Part shown: piece by piece, positions 17,169 through 25,710 of the stretch
Numbering within the stretch: the stretch's first letter is position 1
Layout of the letters: each line of letters begins with the position of its first letter
Source: an uncultured Lachnospiraceae bacterium
GTDB lineage: Bacteria; Bacillota; Clostridia; Lachnospirales; Lachnospiraceae
Length of the DNA stretch: 45,123 nucleotides
Assembly (NCBI GenBank): GCA_946546945.1
Contig: CAMNOU010000020.1
Coordinates: 1 to 45,123 of the forward strand
Direction of reading: 5' to 3'
Position numbers and translations under genes: made by a program
Notes under the pieces: model-generated
The model's database searches: none
What the model was told of the DNA's origin: nothing
What the model saw: the letters and a program-made list of their open reading frames with translations, nothing else

Positions 17169-18071
17169 GGACTCCACCTGCTCAATAAAAGTATGCAGAT
17201 ACTTTTTCGGGTTATCCTTTCGCCAGGCTGCCACAATACTGCTTTCGGTATCCTGAATCGGAATCAGAACATGAGCACCCGGATTTCCATCCGCATAATA
17301 CTTATCACAGATAAAAATCTCGTTATCATTGCGGATATTCATCGTCAGCGAACTTGCGGATGACACATAGCTGGAAATATTCGGCACAAACCCGAAGGGT
17401 TCACAGAGCCGGTGCAGCATCCGGACGTATTCCGGCAAAGTATAAGGCGAAAGGCAGATAAAATCAGACCATTTCAAATCCCCGACCGTCAGAGTTTCCT
17501 TCTTCGCGAGGGGATTTGTGTTTTTCATGCACGCACAATGTGTCGTTCTGCCCAGATACCGGCAGGTGACCTGTTCCATGTCGCGCTCTTCAAAGTCGTA
17601 CATGATGGAAAAGATCACATCCGCTTCTCCTCTCTGCAGAAGATTCCGGATCACCGGCACAGAATCCGTTTCGATCCTCAGATTGACTTCCGGATGCTTC
17701 TGCTGAAAGGTTCGGACAAGCGGAAGCAGGAAGCAATCCGGGCGGTAAGAATCCATACAGGCGACCACCAGGCTCTGACTTTTCCCTGTCTGCAGTACAT
17801 GAGCCTGCTGAATATTCTCTTCGATATGGCTGACCAGGTATTTCCACTTCTCATATAAGTATTTTCCAGCCGGCGTCAGTGACGCGATCCGGTTCGTCCG
17901 GATAAAAAGCTGCAGATCAAGCTGCTGTTCCAGACTGGCCAGCTTTTTGCTTAGAGCCGGCTGTGTCAAATGAAAATATTCCGCCGTCATCGTCACGTTC
18001 ATCGTCTCAGCCACTTTTACAAAATACATAATCTGTCCGACACTGACGTTTCTCACATCTACATTATGCAT
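17154..18071 (-). CDS. LysR-family transcriptional regulator (paralogue of the one at 2982)
   Basis: A 305-residue LysR-type regulator with an N-terminal helix-turn-helix (IMYFVKVAETMNVTMTAEYFHLTQPALSKKLASLEQQL, about 13-50) and an effector domain from about 90. It shares LYEKW, NPLAKKE, NDNEIFICDKY and VAAWRKDNP with the regulator at 2982-3914, so the two are paralogues with probably similar DNA recognition. The start has GGGGGAG upstream. It lies 70 bp downstream of the UroD-like gene on the same strand; a TATAAT at 18112-18107 may give it a separate promoter. The last five codons form one arm of the bidirectional terminator. Confidence 0.9.
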   Translation of the reverse strand: MHNVDVRNVSVGQIMYFVKVAETMNVTMTAEYFHLTQPALSKKLASLEQQLDLQLFIRTNRIASLTPAGKYLYEKWKYLVSHIEENIQQAHVLQTGKSQSLVVACMDSYRPDCFLLPLVRTFQQKHPEVNLRIETDSVPVIRNLLQRGEADVIFSIMYDFEERDMEQVTCRYLGRTTHCACMKNTNPLAKKETLTVGDLKWSDFICLSPYTLPEYVRMLHRLCEPFGFVPNISSYVSSASSLTMNIRNDNEIFICDKYYADGNPGAHVLIPIQDTESSIVAAWRKDNPKKYLHTFIEQVESFFMS

Positions 18072-18141
18072 ACTGCTCCCCCATTCATGCTGTATATCAT
18101 GATTCCATTATAACACACTGCATAAAGTTAGATGTGTAAAA

Positions 18142-19107
18142 TCAAACCGCTTTTTTATAGAAATCTTTTCCGTACTCTGTGATCTCATCGATGACGACTT
18201 CTGCCACATGCGGATCAATGATCGGAACCAATGCAACGTAGGCTCCGCCCGGGGCCATCTCATCCAAGGCCCTGTCGATCTCCGCACGAATCTCCTGATC
18301 CGTAGCGTTGGGCTGCTCCAGCACGCCCTGCGAGTTGATCGCACCGCTTAAAAGGATCTTGTCTCCATACTTTTCCTTGATCTCAGCGACCGGATTGCAG
18401 TACTGGAGAGGCTGGATGGAATCAATCCCCATCGCGATCAGATCCTCGATCGTCGGATAGATATATCCGCAGGAATGCATCTCAAAAATCATTCCTTCCT
18501 CGTGTGTCACATCGATCACCTTCTGAATACAGGGCTTGATGAACTCTCTCCACATATCCATATCAAAAAACATATTCTTGTTATCGCCCCAGTCATCATG
18601 GAAAGCAATAATATCGAAATTGAAATACTTCTTCAGAATACGGATATATTTGCATTTGTGCTCCGTAATTGCTTCAAACAGCTCATGCACTTCATCCGGG
18701 GTCTCATAAAATGCACATGCGGCATTCTCAAAGCCCATGAGGCTGGACATTCTCTCAAAAGGTCCTTCCAGAAGCATGCACAGAGAAACCTTGTTCTCGC
18801 GGTCCCAGTTTTTCGTTGCCTCCGCGGCAATCGCCTCCCAGTCATAGCTGTCCAGATCCGGCAGCTTCACCGTATCCTGCCAGTCTTCCAGATCTTCCAG
18901 AAGCTCCTGTCCGGGTGTGGGTGTCTGCGAACGAAGCTCAGGCGTATAGGTCCAGTCCACGCCGAACCAGTCCTTTCCGGTTCCTTCTCCGAAATATCTC
19001 TCTCCGAAGGAGTCACAGATATCAATATCGGTATAGCCATTCGGTACATATTCAGGCAGTTCATGGTGATACGCCCGCAAAATATTCTCTCTCGCTGTTA
19101 AGCTCAT
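18142..19107 (-). CDS. UroD-like (MtaA/CmuA-type) methyltransferase-related protein
   Basis: A 321-residue TIM-barrel protein of the uroporphyrinogen decarboxylase superfamily, starting at an ATG with GGAGG 7 nt upstream. It is probably not a true HemE. EMHSCGYI holds His211 and Cys213, a pair typical of zinc ligands in the corrinoid-dependent methyltransferases MtaA/MtbA/CmuA, and no other heme gene is near. The third zinc cysteine expected near the C-terminus is not seen: the equivalent stretch reads PGGAYVALVP. Other family features are DIIAFHDDWGDNKNMFF (171-187 by the longer numbering) and LSGAINSQGVLEQPNATDQEI. Such proteins move methyl groups in demethylation pathways. It lies between an OFA-type transporter and a LysR gene, so the substrate is probably imported by that transporter. 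Confidence 0.75.
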   Translation of the reverse strand: MSLTARENILRAYHHELPEYVPNGYTDIDICDSFGERYFGEGTGKDWFGVDWTYTPELRSQTPTPGQELLEDLEDWQDTVKLPDLDSYDWEAIAAEATKNWDRENKVSLCMLLEGPFERMSSLMGFENAACAFYETPDEVHELFEAITEHKCKYIRILKKYFNFDIIAFHDDWGDNKNMFFDMDMWREFIKPCIQKVIDVTHEEGMIFEMHSCGYIYPTIEDLIAMGIDSIQPLQYCNPVAEIKEKYGDKILLSGAINSQGVLEQPNATDQEIRAEIDRALDEMAPGGAYVALVPIIDPHVAEVVIDEITEYGKDFYKKAV

Positions 19108-19170
19108 GTTCTTTCCCTCCTGCAATGTGGTTTTAAACTACACATTCATAAAATTCACTTTGATACGTGA

Positions 19171-20478
19171 TCAGGAACGCTCCAGTTCCTGTGTAAAACG
19201 CTCTGCATCTGCTTCAGACATAAAGTCACGATTGTATTTGTGCTCATCGATAAAGAGAACCAGTACAACGACTACGATGGACGCAATCGCCGCAATCACA
19301 TAGGACATTCTCAGGCTGCCGGTCTTATTTAAAACAGTTCCGTTCACAAGGAATCCGAAAGAGGAAACCAGAGCCTGAATCGGGAACAGTACGCTGTTCA
19401 CCTTCTTAAATCCATGCCGTCCGAATACCGCAGCCGGAAGAGATGTCGTAAAGTTTGCGGATCCGCCGAGTGCGAGAGCGAACATGATCAGGAAGATGAT
19501 TACCAGGAACCGGATCTCAGTCACCTCAAGAAGCAGTGCTGCCGCGTACCAGATACCGAAGAAGATCATGGTTTTCTTCGTGCCGATCTTCTGATCGAGC
19601 GCTCCGATGATCCAGGAACCGAGGATACCCGCAAAGGCAAGGATCGTCATGATTCCTACGGCCTGTCCCTGTGTAAATCCAACCTGCATATTACGTACAA
19701 CAAGCTGTGTGATAATGACGGTTGATACAAACTGGAATCCGCCGGATGCTACTGCAACCAGCCAGAATGTCCTTCTGGAAAACAGGCGTTTTAATGTCCA
19801 GCCGCCGTCATCATCGACCTCATCATTGAAGTATTCTGCCTTGTAGACCTCGTCAGATACATTATCCGGATTGATTCCCCGCTCCTGAGGAGTATTTCTC
19901 ATAAATACGACTCCTGCAATTGCAAGGATAATAACAAGGATCGAAGGCAGTACAACCGCGTTGGAAACTCCCAATTTTGTAACAAGAAGAGTGATCAGCG
20001 GAACAAAGAAACCAGTCGCCATATTGTGTCCCATCGTCGTATATCCCATGACGATACCTTTCTTCTTCGGGAACCACTGTGCGACAAAGGCGCCGCCTGC
20101 AATATAACCTGCGCTCATACATCCGATGGTACAGACGCAAAGGGAAACACCATACTGCGCAAGGCTTCCCGCATGACCCATTCCAAAGTAACCGATTCCT
20201 CCGAGAATCAGGCAGATAAAGGATGTAAACCGCGGGCCGATCTTCCGGTTCAGCGCGCCCATGATAAAGAAGAAGATAACACCTACCATGGCCGCAACAG
20301 TACCCATGTTCAGTACATTACCTGCCGGGATTCCAAGTCTTTCTGCTACGGCAGGGGCAACGATATTTGAACTGTCATTTACCATGCCGGCATAAAACCA
20401 GAACATCAGAAGACAGTACAGAATCGTAAGCCATCCCTTTCCAAACCCAAACAACTCATTTTGTTTCTTTGTTTTCAT
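19171..20478 (-). CDS. MFS transporter, OFA (oxalate/formate antiporter-like) family
   Basis: A 435-residue protein with about twelve transmembrane helices of the major facilitator superfamily. The overall pattern (short N-terminus, WLTILYCLLMFWFYAGMVNDSSN, GALNRKIGPRFTSFICL after helix 2, GGAFVAQWFPKKKGIVMGYTTMGHN in helix 4-5, a long central loop after MRNTPQERGINPDN, then the second six helices) matches the OFA family. These carry monocarboxylates and dicarboxylates. The start has GAGGAGG upstream. It is the first gene of a likely operon with the UroD-like and LysR genes, and its promoter carries a LysR box. The real substrate is unknown. Confidence 0.85.
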   Translation of the reverse strand: MKTKKQNELFGFGKGWLTILYCLLMFWFYAGMVNDSSNIVAPAVAERLGIPAGNVLNMGTVAAMVGVIFFFIMGALNRKIGPRFTSFICLILGGIGYFGMGHAGSLAQYGVSLCVCTIGCMSAGYIAGGAFVAQWFPKKKGIVMGYTTMGHNMATGFFVPLITLLVTKLGVSNAVVLPSILVIILAIAGVVFMRNTPQERGINPDNVSDEVYKAEYFNDEVDDDGGWTLKRLFSRRTFWLVAVASGGFQFVSTVIITQLVVRNMQVGFTQGQAVGIMTILAFAGILGSWIIGALDQKIGTKKTMIFFGIWYAAALLLEVTEIRFLVIIFLIMFALALGGSANFTTSLPAAVFGRHGFKKVNSVLFPIQALVSSFGFLVNGTVLNKTGSLRMSYVIAAIASIVVVVLVLFIDEHKYNRDFMSEADAERFTQELERS

Positions 20479-20513
20479 AATAACCTCCTCAATCTCTTTT
20501 GTTTGATAAGATT

Positions 20514-20543
20514 ATTATAAATGGCCGGTTCTTCTTTGAAAAA
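20514..20543 (-). promoter_or_regulatory. Promoter candidate for the MFS-UroD-like operon
   Basis: On the minus strand TATAAT lies at 20519-20514 with a weak -35-like TTTTTC 18 bp upstream (or TTTTCA at 17). The centre of LysR box C is 52 bp upstream of the -10 edge, the same distance as at the isomerase-like promoter. Confidence 0.6.
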
Positions 20544-20562
20544 TTGCTAATTGACATTTCAT

Positions 20563-20579
20563 TATTCTAAATAGGAATA
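20563..20579. promoter_or_regulatory. LysR box C, TATTC-N7-GAATA
   Basis: The third copy of the inverted repeat, with spacer TAAATAG. It is centred about 64 bp upstream of the predicted transcription start of the MFS gene and abuts the super-operon terminator. Confidence 0.65.
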
Positions 20580-20580
20580 C

Positions 20581-20619
20581 AAAAAACTGACGCGCCTGCA
20601 GTGAGGTACGTCAGTTTTT
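20581..20619 (-). terminator. Terminator of the ribosomal super-operon
   Basis: On the minus strand AAAAACTGACG pairs perfectly with CGTCAGTTTTT around a 16-nt loop, and the T-run ends the transcript. It lies 23 bp after the rplQ stop. Confidence 0.92.
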
Positions 20620-20641
20620 CAAATGATCGTATCAATATGGA

Positions 20642-21166
20642 TTAAACCAGCTCAAGGACAACTGTCATCGCGCCGTCACCCTTACGGGGTCCGATCTTGA
20701 CGATTCTTGTGTAACCGCCGTTGCGATCTTTGTACTTCGGAGCGATCTCGGTGAAGAGCTTATCTACCAGATCAACCTTTTTGGTATCTTTCTTCTTTGC
20801 ACCTGTCTCAACAACCGGATAAAGAACCTTCAGCATCTGTCTTCTTGCGTGAAGACGGGAAGGAAGATCTTTCTTAATTGTCTTGTCAACTTCATCGTAT
20901 ACAGTTACTCTCTTGCCGTCTACGACTTCTTTGACACGCTTGCCGTCTTTGTCTTTGCGGGCAACTTTTGCTTTTACAGTTACCTCTTCAAAGTTGTCAG
21001 CTTCACGTACAGCAGCGGCAATCAGCCCCTCTGCAGCTTTACGAACTTCCTTTGCTCTTGCTTCTGTCGTAACGATCTTGCCGTTGTACAGTAAAGCAGT
21101 TACCTGATTACGGATCAGTGCCTTTCTCTGATCAGATGTCTTTCCTAATTTACGATACTTTGCCAT
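20642..21166 (-). CDS. rplQ: 50S ribosomal protein bL17, enlarged
   Basis: A 174-residue bL17, last gene of the super-operon. The start at 21166 has AAGGAGGG upstream; a longer frame has no support. The N-terminal [23 protein letters not shown] and C-terminal [25 protein letters not shown] are canonical. Between them, about residues 60-100, is an inserted charged segment ([22 protein letters not shown]) that makes the protein about 50 residues longer than the Bacillus form. Enlarged bL17 proteins are known in Clostridia. A 208-bp gap separates it from rpoA. Confidence 0.96.
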   Translation of the reverse strand: MAKYRKLGKTSDQRKALIRNQVTALLYNGKIVTTEARAKEVRKAAEGLIAAAVREADNFEEVTVKAKVARKDKDGKRVKEVVDGKRVTVYDEVDKTIKKDLPSRLHARRQMLKVLYPVVETGAKKKDTKKVDLVDKLFTEIAPKYKDRNGGYTRIVKIGPRKGDGAMTVVLELV

Positions 21167-21374
21167 AATATATAGCCCTCCTTTTTTGTGGTACATCCGG
21201 CAATGCTCTTTCGGACTTATTCACCGAATGCTCGTACGAATGAATCGTATAAAGTTCCTCCACTCACAGGATGACAAAGAACTGCACGTCGGACTTAAGT
21301 TCCCTGTCCATAGAGTAATCGGAAACGCATCAAAATGCGCCTGAACTTATATTAAAAGAGATACTGCTGCAGGA
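21167..21374 (-). promoter_or_regulatory. 208-bp spacer between rpoA and rplQ, possible structured leader
   Basis: Unusually long for this operon, where most gaps are under 30 bp. On the minus strand AAGTCCGA occurs twice (near 21290 and 21215) and a dyad around TCGTACGA lies near 21230. No open reading frame is convincing. It may be a bL17 autoregulatory leader or an RNA-processing region; I see no T-run terminator. Confidence 0.3.
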
Positions 21375-22334
21375 TTACTCCTCGCCCTGATTGAGCTGCA
21401 AACCAAGCTCTTTTAATTTTGCCAATACTTCTTCCAAAGACTTACGTCCCAAATTACGAACCTTCATCATGTCGTCCGTTGTTCTGTTGGTCAGTTCCTC
21501 AACAGTATTGATGCCTGCTCTCTTGAGGCAGTTGTAGGAACGGACAGACAGCTCCAGCTCGTCAATGTTCATCTCCAGGACTTTTTCTTTCGCATTATCT
21601 TCTTTCTCGATCATGACCTCAGCTGTCTTCGCATTCTCAGAAAGATCAATGAAGAGATTCAGATGCTCGCTCAAGACCTTGGCCGCAAGGCTGACAGCCT
21701 CATCCGGCTCCAATGTTCCGTTCGTATAAACATCTAATGTAAGTTTATCATAGTCTGTAATCTGTCCGACACGTGTATTCTCAACGGAGAGATTGACACG
21801 GTCGACAGGAGTGTAAACAGAATCAACTGTAATCACTCCGATCGGTGTATCTTCTGTCTTATTCTTGTCCGCGCTGACATATCCGCGGCCTTTTGTGATG
21901 GTAAGTTCCATGTACAGTCTGGAATCAACACCGCCGTTTAAGTGAGCAATCACAAGATCCGGATTCATAATCTGAATATCCGGGTCTACCTGGATATCAC
22001 TGGCTTTTACAACACCTTCACCCTCAAATTCAATGTAAGCAATTTTGGACTCATTCGTCGGACTGGTATTCTTTAATGCCAGATTTTTGATGTTCATTAC
22101 GATCTCAGTCACATCCTCTTTCACACCCGGAATCGAACTGAACTCGTGCAGCACACCATCGATCTTGATCTGGCTAACTGCTGCGCCCGGCAGAGAGGAA
22201 AGCATGATTCTTCTCAGGGAATTGCCTAATGTAGTACCATAACCTCTTTCGAGCGGTTCTACGACAAATCTGCCGTACTTTTTGTCTTCTGAAATCTCAG
22301 CAATCTCAATCTTCGGTTTTTCGAAATCGAACAC
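21375..22334 (-). CDS. rpoA: RNA polymerase alpha subunit
   Basis: A 319-residue alpha subunit. The N-terminal assembly domain (1-230) includes [24 protein letters not shown], and the C-terminal domain (about 245-319) includes [21 protein letters not shown] and [20 protein letters not shown]. It starts with GTG; AGGAGG lies 8 nt upstream and decides the start. It follows rpsD in the alpha segment and is essential for polymerase assembly and activator contact. Confidence 0.98.
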   Translation of the reverse strand: MFDFEKPKIEIAEISEDKKYGRFVVEPLERGYGTTLGNSLRRIMLSSLPGAAVSQIKIDGVLHEFSSIPGVKEDVTEIVMNIKNLALKNTSPTNESKIAYIEFEGEGVVKASDIQVDPDIQIMNPDLVIAHLNGGVDSRLYMELTITKGRGYVSADKNKTEDTPIGVITVDSVYTPVDRVNLSVENTRVGQITDYDKLTLDVYTNGTLEPDEAVSLAAKVLSEHLNLFIDLSENAKTAEVMIEKEDNAKEKVLEMNIDELELSVRSYNCLKRAGINTVEELTNRTTDDMMKVRNLGRKSLEEVLAKLKELGLQLNQGEE

Positions 22335-22429
22335 TACAAATCCTCCTGTTAAATTTTATGAATCAAAGGGCGGACCAAAAAACAGAAACTGTTCTTTGAA
22401 ATCCGCAGCACTTCTTCTTGCTTACATGA

Positions 22430-23023
22430 TTACTTGGAGTACAACTCGACGATAAGCATTTCATCTACCGGCACATCGATCATCTCTCTGGTTGGGAGTT
22501 CTTTGATCACGCCGCGAAGGTTCTCCTGATCAGCCTCCAGCCATTCAGGAATCAGACGTCCGCCTGTTACCTCGAGGATATCTTTGTATCGCTGAGATCC
22601 TTTGGATTTCTCTCTGATTTCGATTGTGTCACCTGCTTTTACAAGGTAAGAAGGAATGTTTACACACTTGCCGTTTACCAGTACATGCTTGTGATCAACG
22701 ATCTGTCTGGCCTCTCTTCTTGTTCTTGCAAAACCAAGACGGAAGATTACATTGTCTAATCTGGTCTCAAGCATGATCATAAGGTTTGCACCGGTCATGC
22801 CTTTCATCTTATCGGCTTTCTCATAATAGTTGTGGAAAGGTTTTTCCAGAACGCCATAGATGAATTTTGCTTTCTGTTTTTCTCTTAACTGAAGACCATA
22901 TTCAGATATCTTTCTGTTTGTTCTTTTCAGCTGTCTGTTTGATTTTTTATCTATTCCTAAATAAACCGGATCTAAGCCAAGTGATCTGCATCTTTTAAGA
23001 ACAGGTACTCTATTTACTGCCAT
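22430..23023 (-). CDS. rpsD: 30S ribosomal protein uS4
   Basis: A 197-residue uS4 with the S4 RNA-binding domain ([32 protein letters not shown], about 92-125). It lacks the N-terminal four-cysteine zinc motif, so it is the cysteine-free form. The protein binds 16S rRNA early in 30S assembly and is often a translational regulator of the alpha segment. The start follows AGGAGG by 9 nt. Confidence 0.98.
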   Translation of the reverse strand: MAVNRVPVLKRCRSLGLDPVYLGIDKKSNRQLKRTNRKISEYGLQLREKQKAKFIYGVLEKPFHNYYEKADKMKGMTGANLMIMLETRLDNVIFRLGFARTRREARQIVDHKHVLVNGKCVNIPSYLVKAGDTIEIREKSKGSQRYKDILEVTGGRLIPEWLEADQENLRGVIKELPTREMIDVPVDEMLIVELYSK

Positions 23024-23041
23024 TTTAGATTAACCTCCTGA

Positions 23042-23437
23042 TTAGACTCTTCTGCGTTTGGGCGGGCGGCAACCGTTGTGCGGTACCGGTGTAACGTCTG
23101 TGATACTTGTTACGTCAAGACCTGCTGCTGAAAGAGCACGAATCGCTGCCTCTCTTCCTGAACCCGGTCCTTTTACAAAAACGTCAACTGTCTTTAAACC
23201 ATGAACAAGAGCTGCCTTTGTAGCAGTCTCTGCCGCCATCTGTGCAGCATAGGGAGTAGATTTCCTTGAACCTCTGAATCCAAGACCACCGGCACTTGCC
23301 CATGATAATGCGTTGCCCTCAGCGTCAGTCAGGGTAACGATCGTGTTATTGAAAGATGCCTGAATATGTGCCTGTCCACGTTCAACGTTTTTCCTTACAC
23401 GCTTTTTAGTTACTTTTTTTGCAACTTTCTTAGCCAT
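23042..23437 (-). CDS. rpsK: 30S ribosomal protein uS11
   Basis: A 131-residue uS11 with a lysine-rich N-terminus, [27 protein letters not shown], and the conserved end [18 protein letters not shown]. It sits on the 30S platform near the mRNA exit. It lies between rpsM (25-bp gap) and rpsD (18-bp gap). Confidence 0.98.
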   Translation of the reverse strand: MAKKVAKKVTKKRVRKNVERGQAHIQASFNNTIVTLTDAEGNALSWASAGGLGFRGSRKSTPYAAQMAAETATKAALVHGLKTVDVFVKGPGSGREAAIRALSAAGLDVTSITDVTPVPHNGCRPPKRRRV

Positions 23438-23462
23438 AATTAAACTAACCTACTTTCTGATC

Positions 23463-23834
23463 TTATTTTTTCTTGTTTGCTACAGTTCTCTTCGGACCTT
23501 TTCTCGTTCTTGCGTTGGTCTTTGTCTTCTGACCGCGAACCGGAAGTCCTTTTCTGTGACGGATCCCACGGTAGCATCCAATCTCCTGGAGTCTCTTGAT
23601 ATTCATAGCGACATCTCTTCGTAAGTCACCTTCTACCATAACTCCATCAGCCTCAATTGCCTCGCTGATTCTCTTGACCTCTTCATCTGTAAGGTCTTTG
23701 CAGCGGGTATTCGGATCGACATTTGCCTCAGTAAGCAGACGGTTTGATGTGGTAACACCGATACCGTAAATATAAGTCAAACCGATCTCTACACGTTTTT
23801 CTCTTGGTAAATCTACACCTGCGATACGAGCCAT
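23463..23834 (-). CDS. rpsM: 30S ribosomal protein uS13
   Basis: A 123-residue uS13: [25 protein letters not shown] at the start, [23 protein letters not shown] at the end. It is in the 30S head and contacts the P-site tRNA and uL5. The ribosome binding site is GGAGG. A 274-bp gap precedes it, so it may head a separately regulated segment. Confidence 0.98.
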   Translation of the reverse strand: MARIAGVDLPREKRVEIGLTYIYGIGVTTSNRLLTEANVDPNTRCKDLTDEEVKRISEAIEADGVMVEGDLRRDVAMNIKRLQEIGCYRGIRHRKGLPVRGQKTKTNARTRKGPKRTVANKKK

Positions 23835-24109
23835 GTGTGTTTACACCTCCATATTGATTTTGCGGACATAAACGTCCTCTTCTTGTTTCGCGCAGTATTT
23901 GACCGTGTCCCGTGAACAGCGAAAATCAGAGGGAATTTCGCTGCAGCCGCACACGTACGACCAGCCTTCAGGCATACTGCTGCCCTTCTGATTCAAACAG
24001 ATCCTGTTCCAAATCGGTGCTCTGTGGCAGAGTCATCCGGGGAGGAACGGATTATGCAGTCAGCGCTTTGCTCCAACCTGCTCTCATCGTTCTATAATAA
24101 GAATGATAA
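23835..24109 (-). promoter_or_regulatory. 275-bp spacer between rpmJ and rpsM, possible alpha-segment leader
   Basis: No coding sequence is convincing. On the minus strand an 8-bp hairpin (CAGCGAAA / TTTCGCTG, 23943-23917) lies near its 3' end, before the uS13 ribosome binding site. Its position is that of an alpha-operon leader. No terminator or clear promoter is visible. Confidence 0.3.
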
Positions 24110-24223
24110 TTAACCCTGTCTCTGTTTGTGTTTCGGATTCTCACAAATGATCATGATACGTCCTTTTCTCTTGATAACTTTGCACTTTTCGCACATTGGT
24201 TTAACTGATGATCTTACTTTCAC
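24110..24223 (-). CDS. rpmJ: 50S ribosomal protein bL36
   Basis: A 37-residue bL36 that starts at GTG, with AAGGAGG 7 nt upstream. The zinc ribbon is intact: [23 protein letters not shown], giving Cys-x2-Cys, a third Cys and a His. It follows infA after 161 bp, as in other Firmicutes. Confidence 0.96.
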   Translation of the reverse strand: MKVRSSVKPMCEKCKVIKRKGRIMIICENPKHKQRQG

Positions 24224-24384
24224 AGTAAAGCCTCCTTTCCTTTCAGCATAAAAAGCTCCGTATTACGGGCTTTTTACGTCTGAGATGTGCCCGGAAATAA
24301 ACAGAATATTCCCTTGGTTTCTCAAAGCGTCAATTAGCATTATAACACGGAGCATTTTTGATTGCAATTACTTTTTTAATTTTT

Positions 24385-24603
24385 TTATTTATCTCTCCAG
24401 ACAATTCTTCCCTTTGTAAGGTCATACGGGGAGAGCTCGAGTGTAACCTTATCCCCCAGAAGGATACGGATAAAGTTTCTGCGCAGATTTCCGCTGATCG
24501 TAGCCAGAACCTGGTGTCCATTCTCCAGCTCAACCTTGAAAAATGCATTCGGCAGCTTTTCTACAACAACGCCTTCTACTTCAATTACATCAGCTTTCGA
24601 CAT
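24385..24603 (-). CDS. infA: Translation initiation factor IF-1
   Basis: A 72-residue single OB-fold protein of standard length: [25 protein letters not shown], then [34 protein letters not shown]. It binds the 30S A site during initiation. AGGAGG lies upstream of the ATG. Confidence 0.98.
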   Translation of the reverse strand: MSKADVIEVEGVVVEKLPNAFFKVELENGHQVLATISGNLRRNFIRILLGDKVTLELSPYDLTKGRIVWRDK

Positions 24604-24627
24604 TCAAATTCCTCCTGTTTAATCTTT

Positions 24628-24876
24628 TCATGCATCCTGTGATTTCCTCCAGAGCTTCAGCACCCGCTTCACCTCTGTGTCCGAAAGGGGCTGCGTGATC
24701 AGATCCCGCAGCTCTTCCGGAAGATTTTTGACAATCTGAATATGCTTTCTGTTCTTTTTCTTGGGAGCCAGAACAGATCTGTTCCGGCCGTCCGCCAGAT
24801 AAACATATTCTTTCTCCTCTCTGACGATCACGTAATATTGCCCTTTGTCATGTCCTGACAGTGATTTTGCGAGCAT
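24628..24876 (-). CDS. KOW-domain RNA-binding protein
   Basis: An 82-residue basic protein with an L14e/KOW-like N-terminal fold: LAKSLSGHDKGQYYVIVREEKEYVYLADGRNR, then a KKKNRKHIQIVKNL stretch and a helical C-terminus. Clostridia often carry such a gene between map and infA. Its exact role is unsettled; ribosome or rRNA binding is likely. The ATG at 24876 begins two bases after the map stop; a GTG at 24882 overlapping map is the alternative start. Confidence 0.85.
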   Translation of the reverse strand: MLAKSLSGHDKGQYYVIVREEKEYVYLADGRNRSVLAPKKKNRKHIQIVKNLPEELRDLITQPLSDTEVKRVLKLWRKSQDA

Positions 24877-24878
24877 AC

Positions 24879-25676
24879 TCACACCTGCCGTTCCTTTCCT
24901 TCGGTCATTTGCGCGCGCTCTTCCTCTGTAAGAGTCAGGATCTCCGGTTCTGCATCTGTGATCAGAACCGTATTCTCATAATGCGCAGACAGGGAATGGT
25001 CCCGGGCAATTACTGTCCATTCATCATCCATCCAGTCGACCTCATAGGTACCTGCGTTCACCATGGGTTCTATTGCAAGTGTCATTCCTTTTTTCAGACG
25101 GATGCCCCTGCTGTCCTGTCTGAAATTCGGGATCTGCGGATCCTCGTGCAGCTTCTGACCAACTCCGTGGCCCACCAGATCTCTCACCACACCATATCCG
25201 AAGCTCTCACAGTAGTCGCTGATCGCATTGGATATCTGGTGAAGATGATTCCCCTGTCTGGCATATTTTATGCCTTCAAAAAAGCTTTGCCGTGTTCGCT
25301 CGATCAAAAGTCTTGCCGCATCGGATACTTCTCCGATTGCATGTGTTCTGGCCGCATCAGAATGATATCCTTTGTAAATACAGCCCATGTCCAGGCTGAC
25401 GATATCTCCCTCCTGTATGATCCGGTCGGCACTGGGAATACCATGTACCACTTCTTCATTAATTGAAATGCACACCGAACCGGGGAAACCATTGTAGTTT
25501 TTAAAATTCGGAATGCACCCGAAACTCCGTATCATTTCTTCCGCCATCTGATCAACTTCCAGCGTTGACATACCGGGCTTCAGTTCTTTTCCGAGATCCT
25601 GATGTACCTTTGCAATAATTTTGCAGGCTTCCCGCATGAGACCGATCTCACGCTCTGATTTTATGGATACTGACAT
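24879..25676 (-). CDS. map: Methionine aminopeptidase, type I
   Basis: A 265-residue aminopeptidase that removes the initiator methionine. Metal ligands are visible in order: Asp in SLDMGCIYKGYHSDAART, His in RDLVGHGVGQKLHEDP, Glu in AIEPMVNAG, and Glu in SAHYENTVLIT. It lies in the usual secY-adk-map block with GGAGG upstream. The C-terminus is extended by about 12 charged residues after the last beta strand. Confidence 0.97.
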   Translation of the reverse strand: MSVSIKSEREIGLMREACKIIAKVHQDLGKELKPGMSTLEVDQMAEEMIRSFGCIPNFKNYNGFPGSVCISINEEVVHGIPSADRIIQEGDIVSLDMGCIYKGYHSDAARTHAIGEVSDAARLLIERTRQSFFEGIKYARQGNHLHQISNAISDYCESFGYGVVRDLVGHGVGQKLHEDPQIPNFRQDSRGIRLKKGMTLAIEPMVNAGTYEVDWMDDEWTVIARDHSLSAHYENTVLITDAEPEILTLTEEERAQMTEGKERQV

Positions 25677-25710
25677 AATTGCCTCCGTTCCGTCAATTTC
25701 CTTTTACTCA

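Noticed and set aside
18142..19107. True uroporphyrinogen decarboxylase (hemE)
   Set aside because: The HxC zinc-type motif, the transporter and LysR neighbours, and the absence of heme genes favour a methyltransferase-related protein.
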